Of a stretch of DNA of 64,000 nucleotides, positions 41,119 to 50,090 are shown one piece after another. Below the pieces are notes generated by a model. It was not told the origin of the DNA, did no database searches, and saw nothing but the letters and a program-made list of their open reading frames with translations. Position numbers and translations under genes: made by a program. The stretch is from Microbacterium marinilacus (lineage in GTDB: Bacteria; Actinomycetota; Actinomycetes; Actinomycetales; Microbacteriaceae): contig NZ_JAIJZW010000001.1 in the NCBI RefSeq assembly GCF_019753765.1, positions 592,565 to 656,564 of the forward strand, in the 5' to 3' direction. Within the stretch, counting starts at the first letter, position 1; each line of letters opens with the position of its first letter.

Positions 41119-43997
41119 TCATCGCTCGGGGGTCGTACGCCCAGCGTCACATCGGCACCTCCGCCGCCGACCAGGACGCGATGGTCGATGCGGTCGGCGT
41201 GCCCGCCGACGAGGACCGCACGGCCGCAGAGCGGTTCATGGGCGCCGCGGTGCCGTCGGTCATCCGCACCGGTGCGCCGCAGGGAGCGGGCGCGCTGCCG
41301 CAGCACGGGCTCTCGGAGGCCGAGGCGCTCGCGGAGCTGCGCGAGATCGCGGCGCGCAACCGCGTGCTGACCCCCATGATCGGCCTCGGCTACAGCGACA
41401 CGCTCACCCCGTCGGTCATCCAGCGGAACGTGCTGGAGAACCCCTCCTGGTACACCGCCTACACGCCGTACCAGCCGGAGATCTCGCAGGGGCGTCTCGA
41501 GGCGCTGCTGAACTTCCAGACGATGGTCGGCGACCTCGCCGGCCTCCCCGTCGCGAACTCGTCGATGCTGGACGAGGCGACCGCCGTCGTCGAGGGCATG
41601 CTCGTGGCGCGACGCGCGGTGCGCGGGGGCGGGAACGTCTTCGTCGTCGACGCCGACGCGCTGCCGCAGACCAAGGCGGTGCTGGCCGTGCGCGCGGAGG
41701 CGCTGGGGATCGAGCTCGTGGAGCTCGACCTCGCCGGCGGCGCGCCCCTGCCCGAGGGCGTCTTCGGCGCGCTCGTGCAGTACCCCGGTGCGTCCGGGCG
41801 CGTGTGGGATCCGTCGGGCACGATCGACGCCGTGCACGTCGCGGGCGGCCAGACGGTCGTCGCCGCCGACCTGATGTCGTTGACCCTGCTGGCGTCGCCC
41901 GGCTCGATGGGAGCCGACGTGGTCGTGGGCTCCACTCAGCGCTTCGGCGTGCCGCTCGGCTTCGGCGGACCGCACGCGGGCTACATGGCGGTGCGCCAGG
42001 GGCTGGAGCGTCAGCTGCCCGGTCGGCTGGTCGGCGTGTCCGTCGACGCCGAGGGGCGTCCCGCGTACCGCCTCGCGCTGCAGACGCGCGAGCAGCACAT
42101 CCGGCGCGAGAAGGCGACCTCGAACATCTGCACGGCGCAGGTGCTGCTCGCGGTCATGGCGTCCATGTACGCGGTCTATCACGGCCCCGACGGGCTGCGC
42201 GCGATCGCGTCAGAGGTGATGACGAAGACCGGCCTGCTGCGCGACTGGATCGCCGAGACCGGCGTCGAGATCGTGAACGACACGTTCTTCGACACGCTGA
42301 CGGTCCGCGTTCCCGGCCGGGCCGGCGAGGTCGTCGCCCGGGCGCGGGAGGGCGGGGTGCAGCTGCACCGGTTCGACGCCGACACCGTCGGTGTCTCCGT
42401 CGGCGAGGCGACGACGATGACCGATCTCCACCGCGTGGCGGTCGCGTTCGGCGGCCCCGCGGAGAGGTCGTTCGGCTACGTGGGCGGGCAGGGTGCCGCG
42501 AAGGTGCCCGAGTCGCTGCGGCGCGCCGACGAGTACCTCACCCACCCCGTCTTCCACTCCCACCGCAGCGAGACGGCGATGATGCGCTACCTCAAGCGCC
42601 TCGCCGACAAGGACTACGCGCTCGACCGCGGCATGATCCCGCTCGGCTCCTGCACCATGAAGCTGAACGCCGCGACCGCGATGGCGGCGATCACCTGGCC
42701 GGAGTTCGGGCGGATCCACCCGTTCGCGCCGCGCGAAGACGTGCCGGGCTACCTCGAGATGATCGACCAGCTCGAGGCCTGGCTGGCGGACGTCACCGGC
42801 TACGACGCGGTGTCGCTGCAGCCGAACGCCGGCTCGCAGGGGGAGCTCGCCGGCCTGCTCGCGATCCGCGGCTACCACCGCTCGCGCGGCGACGTGCACC
42901 GCGACGTCTGCCTGATCCCGTCGTCGGCGCACGGCACCAACGCGGCGTCCGCGGTGCTGGCGGGCATGAGGGTGGTCGTCGTCGCCACGGATGAGGGCGG
43001 CAACGTCGACCTCGACGACCTCCGCGCGAAGATCGCGGCGCACGCCGACTCGCTCGCGGCGCTGATGATCACGTACCCGTCGACGCACGGGGTGTACGAG
43101 CACGACGTGCTCGACATCACCGCGGCGGTGCACGAGGCGGGCGGCCAGGTCTACATCGACGGCGCCAACCTCAACGCGCTCGTCGGCCACAGTCGGTTCG
43201 GCGACCTGGGCGGCGACGTCTCGCACCTCAACCTGCACAAGACGTTCGCCATCCCGCACGGGGGCGGCGGGCCGGGCGTGGGCCCCGTGGCGGCGAAGGC
43301 GCATCTCGCGCCGTTCCTGCCCTCGCACGACGCGGCGCAGGGCGACGGCGACACCGCCGGAATCGGTCCGGTCTCGGCAGCGCCCTACGGATCCGCGGGC
43401 ATCCTGCCGATCACGTGGTCGTACATCCGGATGATGGGGCGCGAGGGCCTGACCGAGGCGACGAGCGCCGCGGTGCTGGCGGCGAACTACGTCGCCGCGC
43501 GGCTGAAGGACCACTACCCGGTGCTCTACACGGGCGAGAGCGGCCTCGTCGCCCACGAGTGCATCCTCGACCTGCGCCCGCTCAAGGAGCGGACGGGGGT
43601 CTCCGTCGACGACGTCGCCAAGCGGCTGATCGACTACGGCTTCCATGCGCCGACCATGTCGTTCCCGGTCGCGGGGACCCTCATGGTCGAGCCGACCGAG
43701 TCGGAGGACCTCGCGGAGCTCGAACGCTTCGTCGACGCGATGATCGCCATCCACACGGAGGCCGAGCGCGTGGGTGCGGGGGAGTGGCCGGCCGACGACA
43801 ACCCGCTCGCCAACGCGCCGCACACCGCGGCGGCGGCCGTCGCAAGCGACTGGCCGCACCCGTACGAGCGCGAGCTCGCCGTCTACCCCGCGGGCACGGC
43901 CGAGGCGAAGTACTGGCCGCCGGTGAGGCGGGTCGACCAGGCCTACGGCGACCGCAACCTCGTCTGCGCCTGCCCTCCGGTGGACGCCTTCGCCTGA
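41115..43997 (+). CDS. gcvP: Glycine dehydrogenase (decarboxylating), P protein
   Basis: This PLP enzyme decarboxylates glycine and loads the remaining aminomethyl group on GcvH. The 960 residues hold both halves of the homodimeric type. [18 protein letters not shown] opens it, [13 protein letters not shown] and [11 protein letters not shown] lie in the second half, and the PLP lysine is K709 in [17 protein letters not shown]. The C-terminal CACPPVD is conserved in the family. I chose ATG 41115 because it overlaps the gcvH stop and starts the conserved N-terminus. A large hairpin follows. Confidence 0.96.
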   Translation: MIIARGSYAQRHIGTSAADQDAMVDAVGVPADEDRTAAERFMGAAVPSVIRTGAPQGAGALPQHGLSEAEALAELREIAARNRVLTPMIGLGYSDTLTPSVIQRNVLENPSWYTAYTPYQPEISQGRLEALLNFQTMVGDLAGLPVANSSMLDEATAVVEGMLVARRAVRGGGNVFVVDADALPQTKAVLAVRAEALGIELVELDLAGGAPLPEGVFGALVQYPGASGRVWDPSGTIDAVHVAGGQTVVAADLMSLTLLASPGSMGADVVVGSTQRFGVPLGFGGPHAGYMAVRQGLERQLPGRLVGVSVDAEGRPAYRLALQTREQHIRREKATSNICTAQVLLAVMASMYAVYHGPDGLRAIASEVMTKTGLLRDWIAETGVEIVNDTFFDTLTVRVPGRAGEVVARAREGGVQLHRFDADTVGVSVGEATTMTDLHRVAVAFGGPAERSFGYVGGQGAAKVPESLRRADEYLTHPVFHSHRSETAMMRYLKRLADKDYALDRGMIPLGSCTMKLNAATAMAAITWPEFGRIHPFAPREDVPGYLEMIDQLEAWLADVTGYDAVSLQPNAGSQGELAGLLAIRGYHRSRGDVHRDVCLIPSSAHGTNAASAVLAGMRVVVVATDEGGNVDLDDLRAKIAAHADSLAALMITYPSTHGVYEHDVLDITAAVHEAGGQVYIDGANLNALVGHSRFGDLGGDVSHLNLHKTFAIPHGGGGPGVGPVAAKAHLAPFLPSHDAAQGDGDTAGIGPVSAAPYGSAGILPITWSYIRMMGREGLTEATSAAVLAANYVAARLKDHYPVLYTGESGLVAHECILDLRPLKERTGVSVDDVAKRLIDYGFHAPTMSFPVAGTLMVEPTESEDLAELERFVDAMIAIHTEAERVGAGEWPADDNPLANAPHTAAAAVASDWPHPYERELAVYPAGTAEAKYWPPVRRVDQAYGDRNLVCACPPVDAFA

Positions 43998-44003
43998 CCC
44001 GAC

Positions 44004-44062
44004 AATCCCTTCCCGCGCCGGGAATGCATGCACCACACGCATTCTCAGCGCGGGAGGGGATT
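44004..44062. terminator. Large hairpin after gcvP
   Basis: AATCCC-T-TCCCGCGC pairs with GCGCGGGA-G-GGGATT, and inside it GAATGC pairs with GCATTC. The two-tier stem of about 20 bp lies just after gcvP and just before the -10 of the acetyltransferase gene, so it should stop gcv transcription. Confidence 0.8.
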
Positions 44063-44086
44063 CTCGCGATTCGGTAGCGTGACGTC

Positions 44087-44668
44087 GTGAGCTTCGCCGA
44101 GACGCCGATCCTGCACAACCGCCTCGTCCGGCTGGAGCCGCTGGCGCCGGACCACCGCGACGACCTCGCGGACGCCGTCGGCGACCTGCACCGTGCCTGG
44201 TACACCAGCGTGCCCTCGCCCGAGGGGATGTCCGCCGAGATCGATCGGCGGCTGTCTCTGCAGGCTCAGGGGCTGATGGCGCCGTGGGCGGTGGTGGACG
44301 CGGCCTCCGGCCGGGCGGTCGGCATGACCACGATGACCACCTTCGACGAGCCGAACCGGCGTGTCGAGATCGGCTACACGTGGCTCGGCCGCGCCGCGCA
44401 CGGCACCGGGGTCAACCCCGCGGCGAAGCTGCTGCTGCTCGAGCGCGCCTTCGACCAGCTCGGCTGCATCGTCGTGCAGTTCCTGACGCACTGGCACAAC
44501 CACCAGTCGCGCGCCGCGATCGCCCGGCTCGGCGCGAAGCAGGACGGCGTGCTGCGCAACCATCGGATCCTGCCGAACGGCACCGTCCGCGACACGGTGG
44601 TCTTCTCGATCCTCGACACCGAGTGGCCGTCGGTGCGCGCAGGGCTCGAGCACCGCATCGGCGGCTGA
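44087..44668 (+). CDS. GNAT-family N-acetyltransferase (RimJ/RimL type)
   Basis: This 193-residue acetyltransferase opens with VRLEPLAPDHRDDL, and the acetyl-CoA region is EIGYTWLGRAAHGTGVNPAAKLLLL, where the usual R/QxxGxG/A is seen as RAAHGTG. The later TH(W)HNHQSRAAIARLGAK with FSILDTEWP matches the RimJ/RimL group, which acetylates ribosomal or other protein N-termini or small amines. The GTG at 44087 is 6 nt after a TAGCGT -10 (44075-44080) and lacks a ribosome site, so it is probably leaderless. Confidence 0.88.
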   Translation: MSFAETPILHNRLVRLEPLAPDHRDDLADAVGDLHRAWYTSVPSPEGMSAEIDRRLSLQAQGLMAPWAVVDAASGRAVGMTTMTTFDEPNRRVEIGYTWLGRAAHGTGVNPAAKLLLLERAFDQLGCIVVQFLTHWHNHQSRAAIARLGAKQDGVLRNHRILPNGTVRDTVVFSILDTEWPSVRAGLEHRIGG

Positions 44669-44671
44669 GGG

Positions 44672-45295
44672 TCAGGCCGCGTTCGAGAGGTGCTCGGGAT
44701 CGGCGGCGCGGGCAAGCTCGACCGTGCGCCCGTCGCCCGTGCGCTCGGCCAGCGCCTCGGCCGCGTCGAGCAGCTCGATCTTCGTGCAGAGCGGCGGCGC
44801 CGTGAAGCGGAGGTCGTCGGGCTCGCGCGTCGCGGCGCGCACCAGCTCGAGCGCGTCGTCGTAGTCGAGCGCGTTCGCCATGTCGAGAACGGTCTGCACC
44901 GGGGAGGTGGTGTTCAGGCCGAACCGCTCGACCACCTCGCTGTGAGCGGACTCCGGATGCGCGACGAAGCCCTGGGCGCCCGGGTCGGCCTCGAGCACGT
45001 GCACGTCCTCCAGATCCGCCTCCGGCAGCGGCAGGCGGTACAGGGCGGCGGCGGAGTGGAAGGCGAAGACCGCGTCGGGGTGCGTCAGCGCCGCGGCGTA
45101 GATGCGCGCGAGAGTGCGATCGGCGCCGGGCAGCGCGCGCCAGCGGCGGGCCGACATGTAGACGCCCGGGCGCACCTCGGTCGCCGCGCCGCGCGAGATG
45201 GCGCGATCGAGCCGGGGAAGCCAGCCGGACCGGCGGGCCTCATCGACCACCAGCAGACCGAACGCGTGTCCGGAGCGACGAGCGAGCAGGAACAT
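44672..45295 (-). CDS. AbiEi antitoxin-like protein, orphan
   Basis: This 207-residue cytosolic protein carries the typical pattern of the AbiEi-type antitoxin domain: ARRSGWLPRLDRAISRGAATEVRPGVYMSARRW (in parts, about 20-52), an N-terminal winged-helix-like start that keeps RGxxxxxRPGVY. A second part has HSAAALYRLPLP, which is widespread in actinobacterial relatives, but there is no DUF559-type nuclease end. No AbiEii nucleotidyltransferase toxin is near, so it is an orphan. The start is uncertain: ATG 45295 has GGAG too close, and a GTG at 45313 is the alternative. It is convergent with the acetyltransferase gene. Confidence 0.7.
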   Translation of the reverse strand: MFLLARRSGHAFGLLVVDEARRSGWLPRLDRAISRGAATEVRPGVYMSARRWRALPGADRTLARIYAAALTHPDAVFAFHSAAALYRLPLPEADLEDVHVLEADPGAQGFVAHPESAHSEVVERFGLNTTSPVQTVLDMANALDYDDALELVRAATREPDDLRFTAPPLCTKIELLDAAEALAERTGDGRTVELARAADPEHLSNAA

Positions 45296-45417
45296 GCTCC
45301 AAGATTCGCGCACGCACAACGCATCCTGGTGAGCCACGCGGGGGAATGGGGACAGAATCACCCCAGGATTCACTGGGGACGAGGGGCGACGACCGCCGCA
45401 CGCGGAGCCGGATCCCG

Positions 45418-46203
45418 TCAGAACAGATCGGGCCAGAGGCTCGCGGCGAGCGGGTACCCCACGAACGCGATCACGTCGATCAGCGTGTGCGCGACGACGA
45501 GCGGCATCAGGCGCCCCCAGCGGCGGTAGCACCAGCCGAAGACGATGCCCATCGCGACGTTGCCGACGATCGCTCCGAACCCCTGGTACGCGTGATAGGC
45601 GCCGCGCAGCAGCGCGGCGGCCACGATGATCCGCCACGGTCCCCACGCGAGTCTCGACAGGCGGTCGCCGAGATAGCCGACGACGATCACCTCCTCGATG
45701 AGGCCCGCCCGCAGCGCCGACAGCACGAGCAGCGGGATCGTCCACCACTGCAGCGCGTCGGGGGAGGCCTGGACCGAGACGGTCACTCCGATCGCCCGCC
45801 CCGCCGCGTACAGGGCCAAGCCCGGGATGCCGATCGCGGCGACCAGGGCCATGCCGCGCAGGGTGTCGCTTCCGAGGCGGGAGAGGTCGATGCCCAGGCG
45901 CCGGAACACGCCCTTGGCGGGCTCCCACAGCAGGAAGAGCACGAGGGCGACCAGCGCGAGGTCGAACGCGACGTCGAGCACGCGATAGAAGACGTCCCAC
46001 AGCACGGCCGCGTCGAGGGGGACGTTCAGCTCGGCCGACTGCTCCGAGAGCGGCCGGGGATCGAGCAGGCGCCGCAGCAGCGTCAGGACGGAGTAGAGGG
46101 CCGACTGGCCGACGGTCAGCGCGAGGACGATGGCGATCTCCACCCGCACCCGCGTTCGATCGGCGGAGGGGACCGGGGCGGGGAACGGGGTCGTGGCGCT
46201 CAC
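45418..46203 (-). CDS. CPBP-family intramembrane protease homologue
   Basis: The 261-residue protein has seven or eight hydrophobic helices and the Abi/CAAX-like core: motif 1 at AGLIEEVIVVGYLGDRL with the glutamate pair, motif 2 at LLRGAYHAYQG with a histidine, and motif 3 at PLVVAHTLIDVIAF with another histidine. The arginine after the glutamates, present in many members, is absent here. The family includes prenyl-protein proteases and bacteriocin-immunity proteins. I chose GTG 46203; the longer form to 46278 begins with a Gly/Pro-rich stretch that looks untranslated. The gene is divergent from oppA. Confidence 0.82.
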   Translation of the reverse strand: MSATTPFPAPVPSADRTRVRVEIAIVLALTVGQSALYSVLTLLRRLLDPRPLSEQSAELNVPLDAAVLWDVFYRVLDVAFDLALVALVLFLLWEPAKGVFRRLGIDLSRLGSDTLRGMALVAAIGIPGLALYAAGRAIGVTVSVQASPDALQWWTIPLLVLSALRAGLIEEVIVVGYLGDRLSRLAWGPWRIIVAAALLRGAYHAYQGFGAIVGNVAMGIVFGWCYRRWGRLMPLVVAHTLIDVIAFVGYPLAASLWPDLF

Positions 46204-46321
46204 CCGGTCAGCCTGCCACAGGACGTCATGCGCACCACCGGGGCCTATCCGTCCCCGATTCGGCAGATTGCCCAGCATCGGCCAAGCCGGGTAAAGGCTA
46301 TGTAACAGTTCTGCTCAAGAT

Positions 46322-46350
46322 TTGGGACAGTCCGTTCACAGGCCTAGAGT
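46322..46350 (+). promoter_or_regulatory. oppA promoter
   Basis: TTGGGA (46322-46327) and TAGAGT (46345-46350) are 17 bp apart, a good sigma-70-like pair. The start of transcription would be near 46357, leaving a leader of about 62 nt with an AGGAGG ribosome site at 46405-46410 before the GTG at 46419. Confidence 0.7.
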
Positions 46351-46418
46351 CATCGCTATCGCCCGGAGGTCTCTCATGCCCCGGGCACTACCCACCCCTT
46401 CCCCAGGAGGAACTTCTA

Positions 46419-48044
46419 GTGAAGCGCAACAAGATCGCCTTTGCGGGCCTCGCGCTGCTCGGTGCCAGCAGCATCGTGCTCGCCGGCTGCGCGAGCGGCG
46501 GCGGCGACACCGACAGCAGCGAGACGCCGAACGAAGGCTCGTCGGCTGCCGTCATCACCACCAACGGCTCGGAGCCCCAGAACCCGCTGATCCCGACGAA
46601 CACCACGGAGACCGGCGGCGGCAAGATCGTCGACTCGCTCTTCGCGGGTCTGGTGACGTACAAGGCCGACGGATCCGTGGAGAACGACGTCGCCGAGGAC
46701 ATCACGGTCGACTCCCCGACGCAGATCACCGTCAAGCTCCGCGAGGGCCTCACGTTCACCGATGGGACGCCGGTCCAGGCGCACAACTTCATCGACGCAT
46801 GGAACTACGGCGCCGACCCCGAGAACGCGCACGGCGGCAGCTACTTCTTCTCCGAGATCGAAGGCTTCGGCGAGGGGGCTGAGCTCTCGGGCCTGGCAGA
46901 GGTGGACGACTACACCTTCACCATCACGCTCAACACGCCCGCGACCGACTTCGCTCAGCGGCTCGGCTACTCGGCGTTCTACCCGCTGCCCGACGCCGCG
47001 TTCGAGGACATCGAGGCGTTCGGCCAGAACCCGATCGGAAACGGCCCGTACAAGCTGGACGGCGACGCCGCGTGGGAGCACGACGTCAAGATCAGCCTCG
47101 TCACCAACGAGGACTACGACGGCCCGCGCGAGCCGGCGAACGGCGGCCTCGAGATCTCGTTCTACGCGTCGCAGGATGCGGCCTACGCCGCGCTCCTCGG
47201 TGGCGACCTCGACGTCCTCGACGCGATTCCCGACTCGGCCTTCGGCAACTACGAGACCGACCTCGACGGCCGCTCCGTCAACCAGCCTGCCGCGATTTTC
47301 CAGTCGCTCACCATCCCGCAGTACCTGGAGCACTTCCAGGGCGAGGAAGGCCAGCTGCGTCGTCAGGCGCTGTCGCTCGCGATCAACCGTGACGAGATCA
47401 CCGAGGTGATCTTCCAGGGCACGCGTACCCCGGCCACCGACTTCACGTCGCCGGTCATCGACGGCTGGACCGACGAGCTCGAGGGCGCCGACGTTCTGGG
47501 CTACGACCCGGAGCGGGCGAAGGAGCTGTGGGCAGAGGCCGACGAGATCAGCCCGTACGAGGGGACGTTCACGATCTCCTACAACGCTGACGGCGGACAC
47601 CAGACCTGGGTGGACGCAGTCGCGAACTCGATCAAGAACACGCTCGGCATCGAGGCTGAGGGCAACGCGTACCCCGACTTCGCCAGCCTGCTGGAGGACG
47701 AGGACAACGACGCGATGACCGGCTCGTTCCGTAGCGGTTGGCAGGCCGACTACCCGGGTCTGTACAACTTCCTCGGCCCGCTCTACCAGACGGGCGCTGG
47801 ATCGAACTACGGTCGCTACTCCAGCGACGAGTTCGACTCGCTCATCAAGGAGGGCATCTCCGAGGCGGACCAGGAGACGGCCACCGGCCTCTTCCTGGAC
47901 GCGCAGGAGGTGCTGCTGCAGGACCTCCCGGTGCTGCCGCTGTGGTACTCCAACGTGGTCGGCGGCTACAGCGCCGCCGTGGACAACGTCGAGTTCGGCT
48001 GGAACTCGGTCCCGCTGTACGAGGAGATCACGAAGGCCGAGTGA
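46419..48044 (+). CDS. Oligopeptide ABC importer substrate-binding lipoprotein
   Basis: This 541-residue extracytoplasmic protein belongs to the OppA/DppA family (SBP_bac_5). The signal peptide ends in lipobox LAGC with Cys24. After it come a Ser/Gly/Asp linker and the family stretch TVKLREGLTFTDGTPVQA followed by HNFIDAWNYG. Later, NPIGNGPYKL and the RRQALSLAINRDEI segment are typical. It binds peptides and delivers them to the OppBC permease. The GTG at 46419 is preceded by a perfect AGGAGG. A 32 bp palindrome between it and oppB suits a higher level of binding protein than of permease. Confidence 0.94.
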   Translation: MKRNKIAFAGLALLGASSIVLAGCASGGGDTDSSETPNEGSSAAVITTNGSEPQNPLIPTNTTETGGGKIVDSLFAGLVTYKADGSVENDVAEDITVDSPTQITVKLREGLTFTDGTPVQAHNFIDAWNYGADPENAHGGSYFFSEIEGFGEGAELSGLAEVDDYTFTITLNTPATDFAQRLGYSAFYPLPDAAFEDIEAFGQNPIGNGPYKLDGDAAWEHDVKISLVTNEDYDGPREPANGGLEISFYASQDAAYAALLGGDLDVLDAIPDSAFGNYETDLDGRSVNQPAAIFQSLTIPQYLEHFQGEEGQLRRQALSLAINRDEITEVIFQGTRTPATDFTSPVIDGWTDELEGADVLGYDPERAKELWAEADEISPYEGTFTISYNADGGHQTWVDAVANSIKNTLGIEAEGNAYPDFASLLEDEDNDAMTGSFRSGWQADYPGLYNFLGPLYQTGAGSNYGRYSSDEFDSLIKEGISEADQETATGLFLDAQEVLLQDLPVLPLWYSNVVGGYSAAVDNVEFGWNSVPLYEEITKAE

Positions 48045-48063
48045 TCGGCCCTGAATGACTCCC

Positions 48064-48095
48064 GCGAGGCGGTGACGCATGCGTCACCGCCTCGC
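48064..48095. terminator. Perfect palindrome between oppA and oppB
   Basis: GCGAGGCGGTGACGCA joins directly its reverse complement, making a 32 bp palindrome 20 bp after the oppA stop. As RNA it would make a long hairpin that could partly end transcription or protect the oppA message. Confidence 0.75.
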
Positions 48096-48226
48096 CCCAT
48101 GTCTTCCCGCGTGATCTCACCGTTTTCCCAGGAATTCGGGGAGAGGATGTCCGAGCTTCGGGCGTCCACGGCGCGAGGCCCTTTTCCGTGTGCGAGCGCG
48201 GACCCAATCCCATAGGAAGGAAGAGG

Positions 48227-49156
48227 ATGGCTAGTTACGTCCTCCGGCGGGTCCTGCAGGTGATCCCGGTGTTCTTCGGCGCCACCCTGCTGATCTACTT
48301 CATGGTCTTCGCGATGCCCGGAGACCCGATCGCCGCGCTCTTCGGCGACAAGCAGCCCACAGAGGCTGTGCTCGAGCAGCTACGCCAGCGTTACCACCTG
48401 GACCAGCCGTTCATCGTCCAGTACTTCTACTACATCATGGGCGTCTTCCAGCTCGACTTCGGCACCAGCTTCTCCGGTCAGCCGGTCATCGAGGTGCTGC
48501 AGCGCACGTTCCCCGTGACCCTGCGCCTGGCGGTCATGGCCGTTGTGCTCGCGCTCCTGATCGCCGTCGTGGTCGGTCTGTTCTCCGCGTTGCGCAAGGG
48601 GGGCATCTTCGACAACGCGATGCTGGTCATCGGCCTCGTGTTCGTCTCGATCCCGGTGTTCGTCCTCTGCTTCCTCGCGCAGTTCTTCTTGGCGATCCAG
48701 TTCGGATGGTTCAAGCCCACGGTGGGCGCCGACAACGACTGGGGCGGTCTGATCCTCCCTGCGATCGTGCTGGCGCTCAGCATCTACACGACGAGCATGC
48801 GCCTCACCCGCGCGTCGACGATCGAGACGCTCGGACAGGACTGGGTGCGCACCGCGTACTCGAAGGGCCTTTCGCGCGGCCGCGTCGTGCCCGTGCACGT
48901 GCTGCGGAACTCGCTCATTCCGACCATCACCGACATGGCCACGAACTTCGGTGTGCTGATGGTCGGCGCGACGGTGACCGAGGGCATCTTCAACATCCCC
49001 GGCGTCGGAAACACCCTGTACCAGGCGATCATCCGTCACGAGACGCCGACCGTCGTGTCGTTCGTGACGGTCTTCGTCATCGTGTACGTGTTCGTGAACC
49101 TGCTGATCGACCTGCTCTACGGTCTGCTCGACCCGAGGATCCGATATGTCAAGTAA
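48227..49156 (+). CDS. Oligopeptide ABC importer permease OppB-type
   Basis: This 309-residue membrane protein has six helices. Helix 1 is VLQVIPVFFGATLLIYFMVF at residues 8-27. AMPGDPIAALFGDKQP follows, and the EAA loop is DWVRTAYSKGLSRGRVVPVHVLRNSLIPTITDMA (in parts) near 206-240. It forms the channel with OppC. I chose ATG 48227, with AGGAAGGAAGAGG directly upstream, over the GTG at 48188. It overlaps the next gene by 11 bp. Confidence 0.93.
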   Translation: MASYVLRRVLQVIPVFFGATLLIYFMVFAMPGDPIAALFGDKQPTEAVLEQLRQRYHLDQPFIVQYFYYIMGVFQLDFGTSFSGQPVIEVLQRTFPVTLRLAVMAVVLALLIAVVVGLFSALRKGGIFDNAMLVIGLVFVSIPVFVLCFLAQFFLAIQFGWFKPTVGADNDWGGLILPAIVLALSIYTTSMRLTRASTIETLGQDWVRTAYSKGLSRGRVVPVHVLRNSLIPTITDMATNFGVLMVGATVTEGIFNIPGVGNTLYQAIIRHETPTVVSFVTVFVIVYVFVNLLIDLLYGLLDPRIRYVK

Positions 49157-50090
49157 CGCACCGACGCACTACGTCGCGCCCACGAAGAACGCGCAGATCG
49201 CCGTCGATGCGATTCGCATCTCGGAGAAGCCCAGCAACCTTTGGCTCGACGCGTGGAGGGACCTCCGCCGCCGCCCGCTGTTCTGGGTGTCGTCGGCCTT
49301 CGTGCTGCTGCTCGTCGTCATCGCTGCTGCCCCCGGACTGTTCACGAGTGTCGCGCCCAACTCCGGCTGCGAGCTGGGACTGAGCAACGCTGCGGCGACG
49401 GCCGGGCATCCGCTCGGCTTCAACCGACAGGGCTGCGACGTCTGGTCCCGGGTCCTGTGGGGAACGCGTACGTCTCTTCTGGTGGGCCTTCTTGCGACGA
49501 TCATCGGAACCCTGATCGGTGTCATCATGGGTGCCCTCGCCGCGTTCTACGGCGGTTTCCTCGACTCGCTGCTCTCGCGCGTCGGTGACATCTTCTTCAC
49601 GATCCCCTACATCATCGCGGCGATCGTCGTGATGACCGTGGTGGGCGCCGACTTCAGGAACGAGCTCACGCTGGCGTTCGCGATCGGCGGGTTCTCGTGG
49701 GCCTCGACTGCACGCATCGTGCGGGCTGAGGTGCTGCGGGTGAAGCAGAACGACTACGTCATGGCGTCGATCGCCCTCGGCCTGTCGCGCTTCAAGACGC
49801 TCATCCTGCACGTCCTGCCGAACGCACTCGCTCCGGTGATCGTGGTGGCGACGATCAGCCTCGGATCGGCGATCGTCGCCGAGGCGACGTTGTCCTTCCT
49901 CGGCGTCGGCCTCGGCTCGAGCACGATGTCCTGGGGCAATGACATCAGCCAGGCGCAGCAGACGCTGCGCAATGCGCCGATGCCGCTGATCTACCCCTCG
50001 ATCGCTCTCACGGTCACCGTGCTGGCGTTCATCACGCTCGGCGAGCTGCTGCGCGATGCTCTCGACCCGAAGGCGAGGGCCCAGCGATGA
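49146..50090 (+). CDS. Oligopeptide ABC importer permease OppC-type
   Basis: The 314-residue protein is the second permease. A cytoplasmic N-terminal part of about 45 residues is followed by a helix (FWVSSAFVLLLVVIAAAPG), an extracytoplasmic loop with two cysteines (SGCELG, RQGCDVWSR), and the transport domain with five helices. The EAA loop NDYVMASIALGLSRFKTLILHVLPNALAP lies near 203-231. It overlaps oppB by 11 bp and the ATPase gene by 4 bp. Confidence 0.93.
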   Translation: MSSNAPTHYVAPTKNAQIAVDAIRISEKPSNLWLDAWRDLRRRPLFWVSSAFVLLLVVIAAAPGLFTSVAPNSGCELGLSNAAATAGHPLGFNRQGCDVWSRVLWGTRTSLLVGLLATIIGTLIGVIMGALAAFYGGFLDSLLSRVGDIFFTIPYIIAAIVVMTVVGADFRNELTLAFAIGGFSWASTARIVRAEVLRVKQNDYVMASIALGLSRFKTLILHVLPNALAPVIVVATISLGSAIVAEATLSFLGVGLGSSTMSWGNDISQAQQTLRNAPMPLIYPSIALTVTVLAFITLGELLRDALDPKARAQR

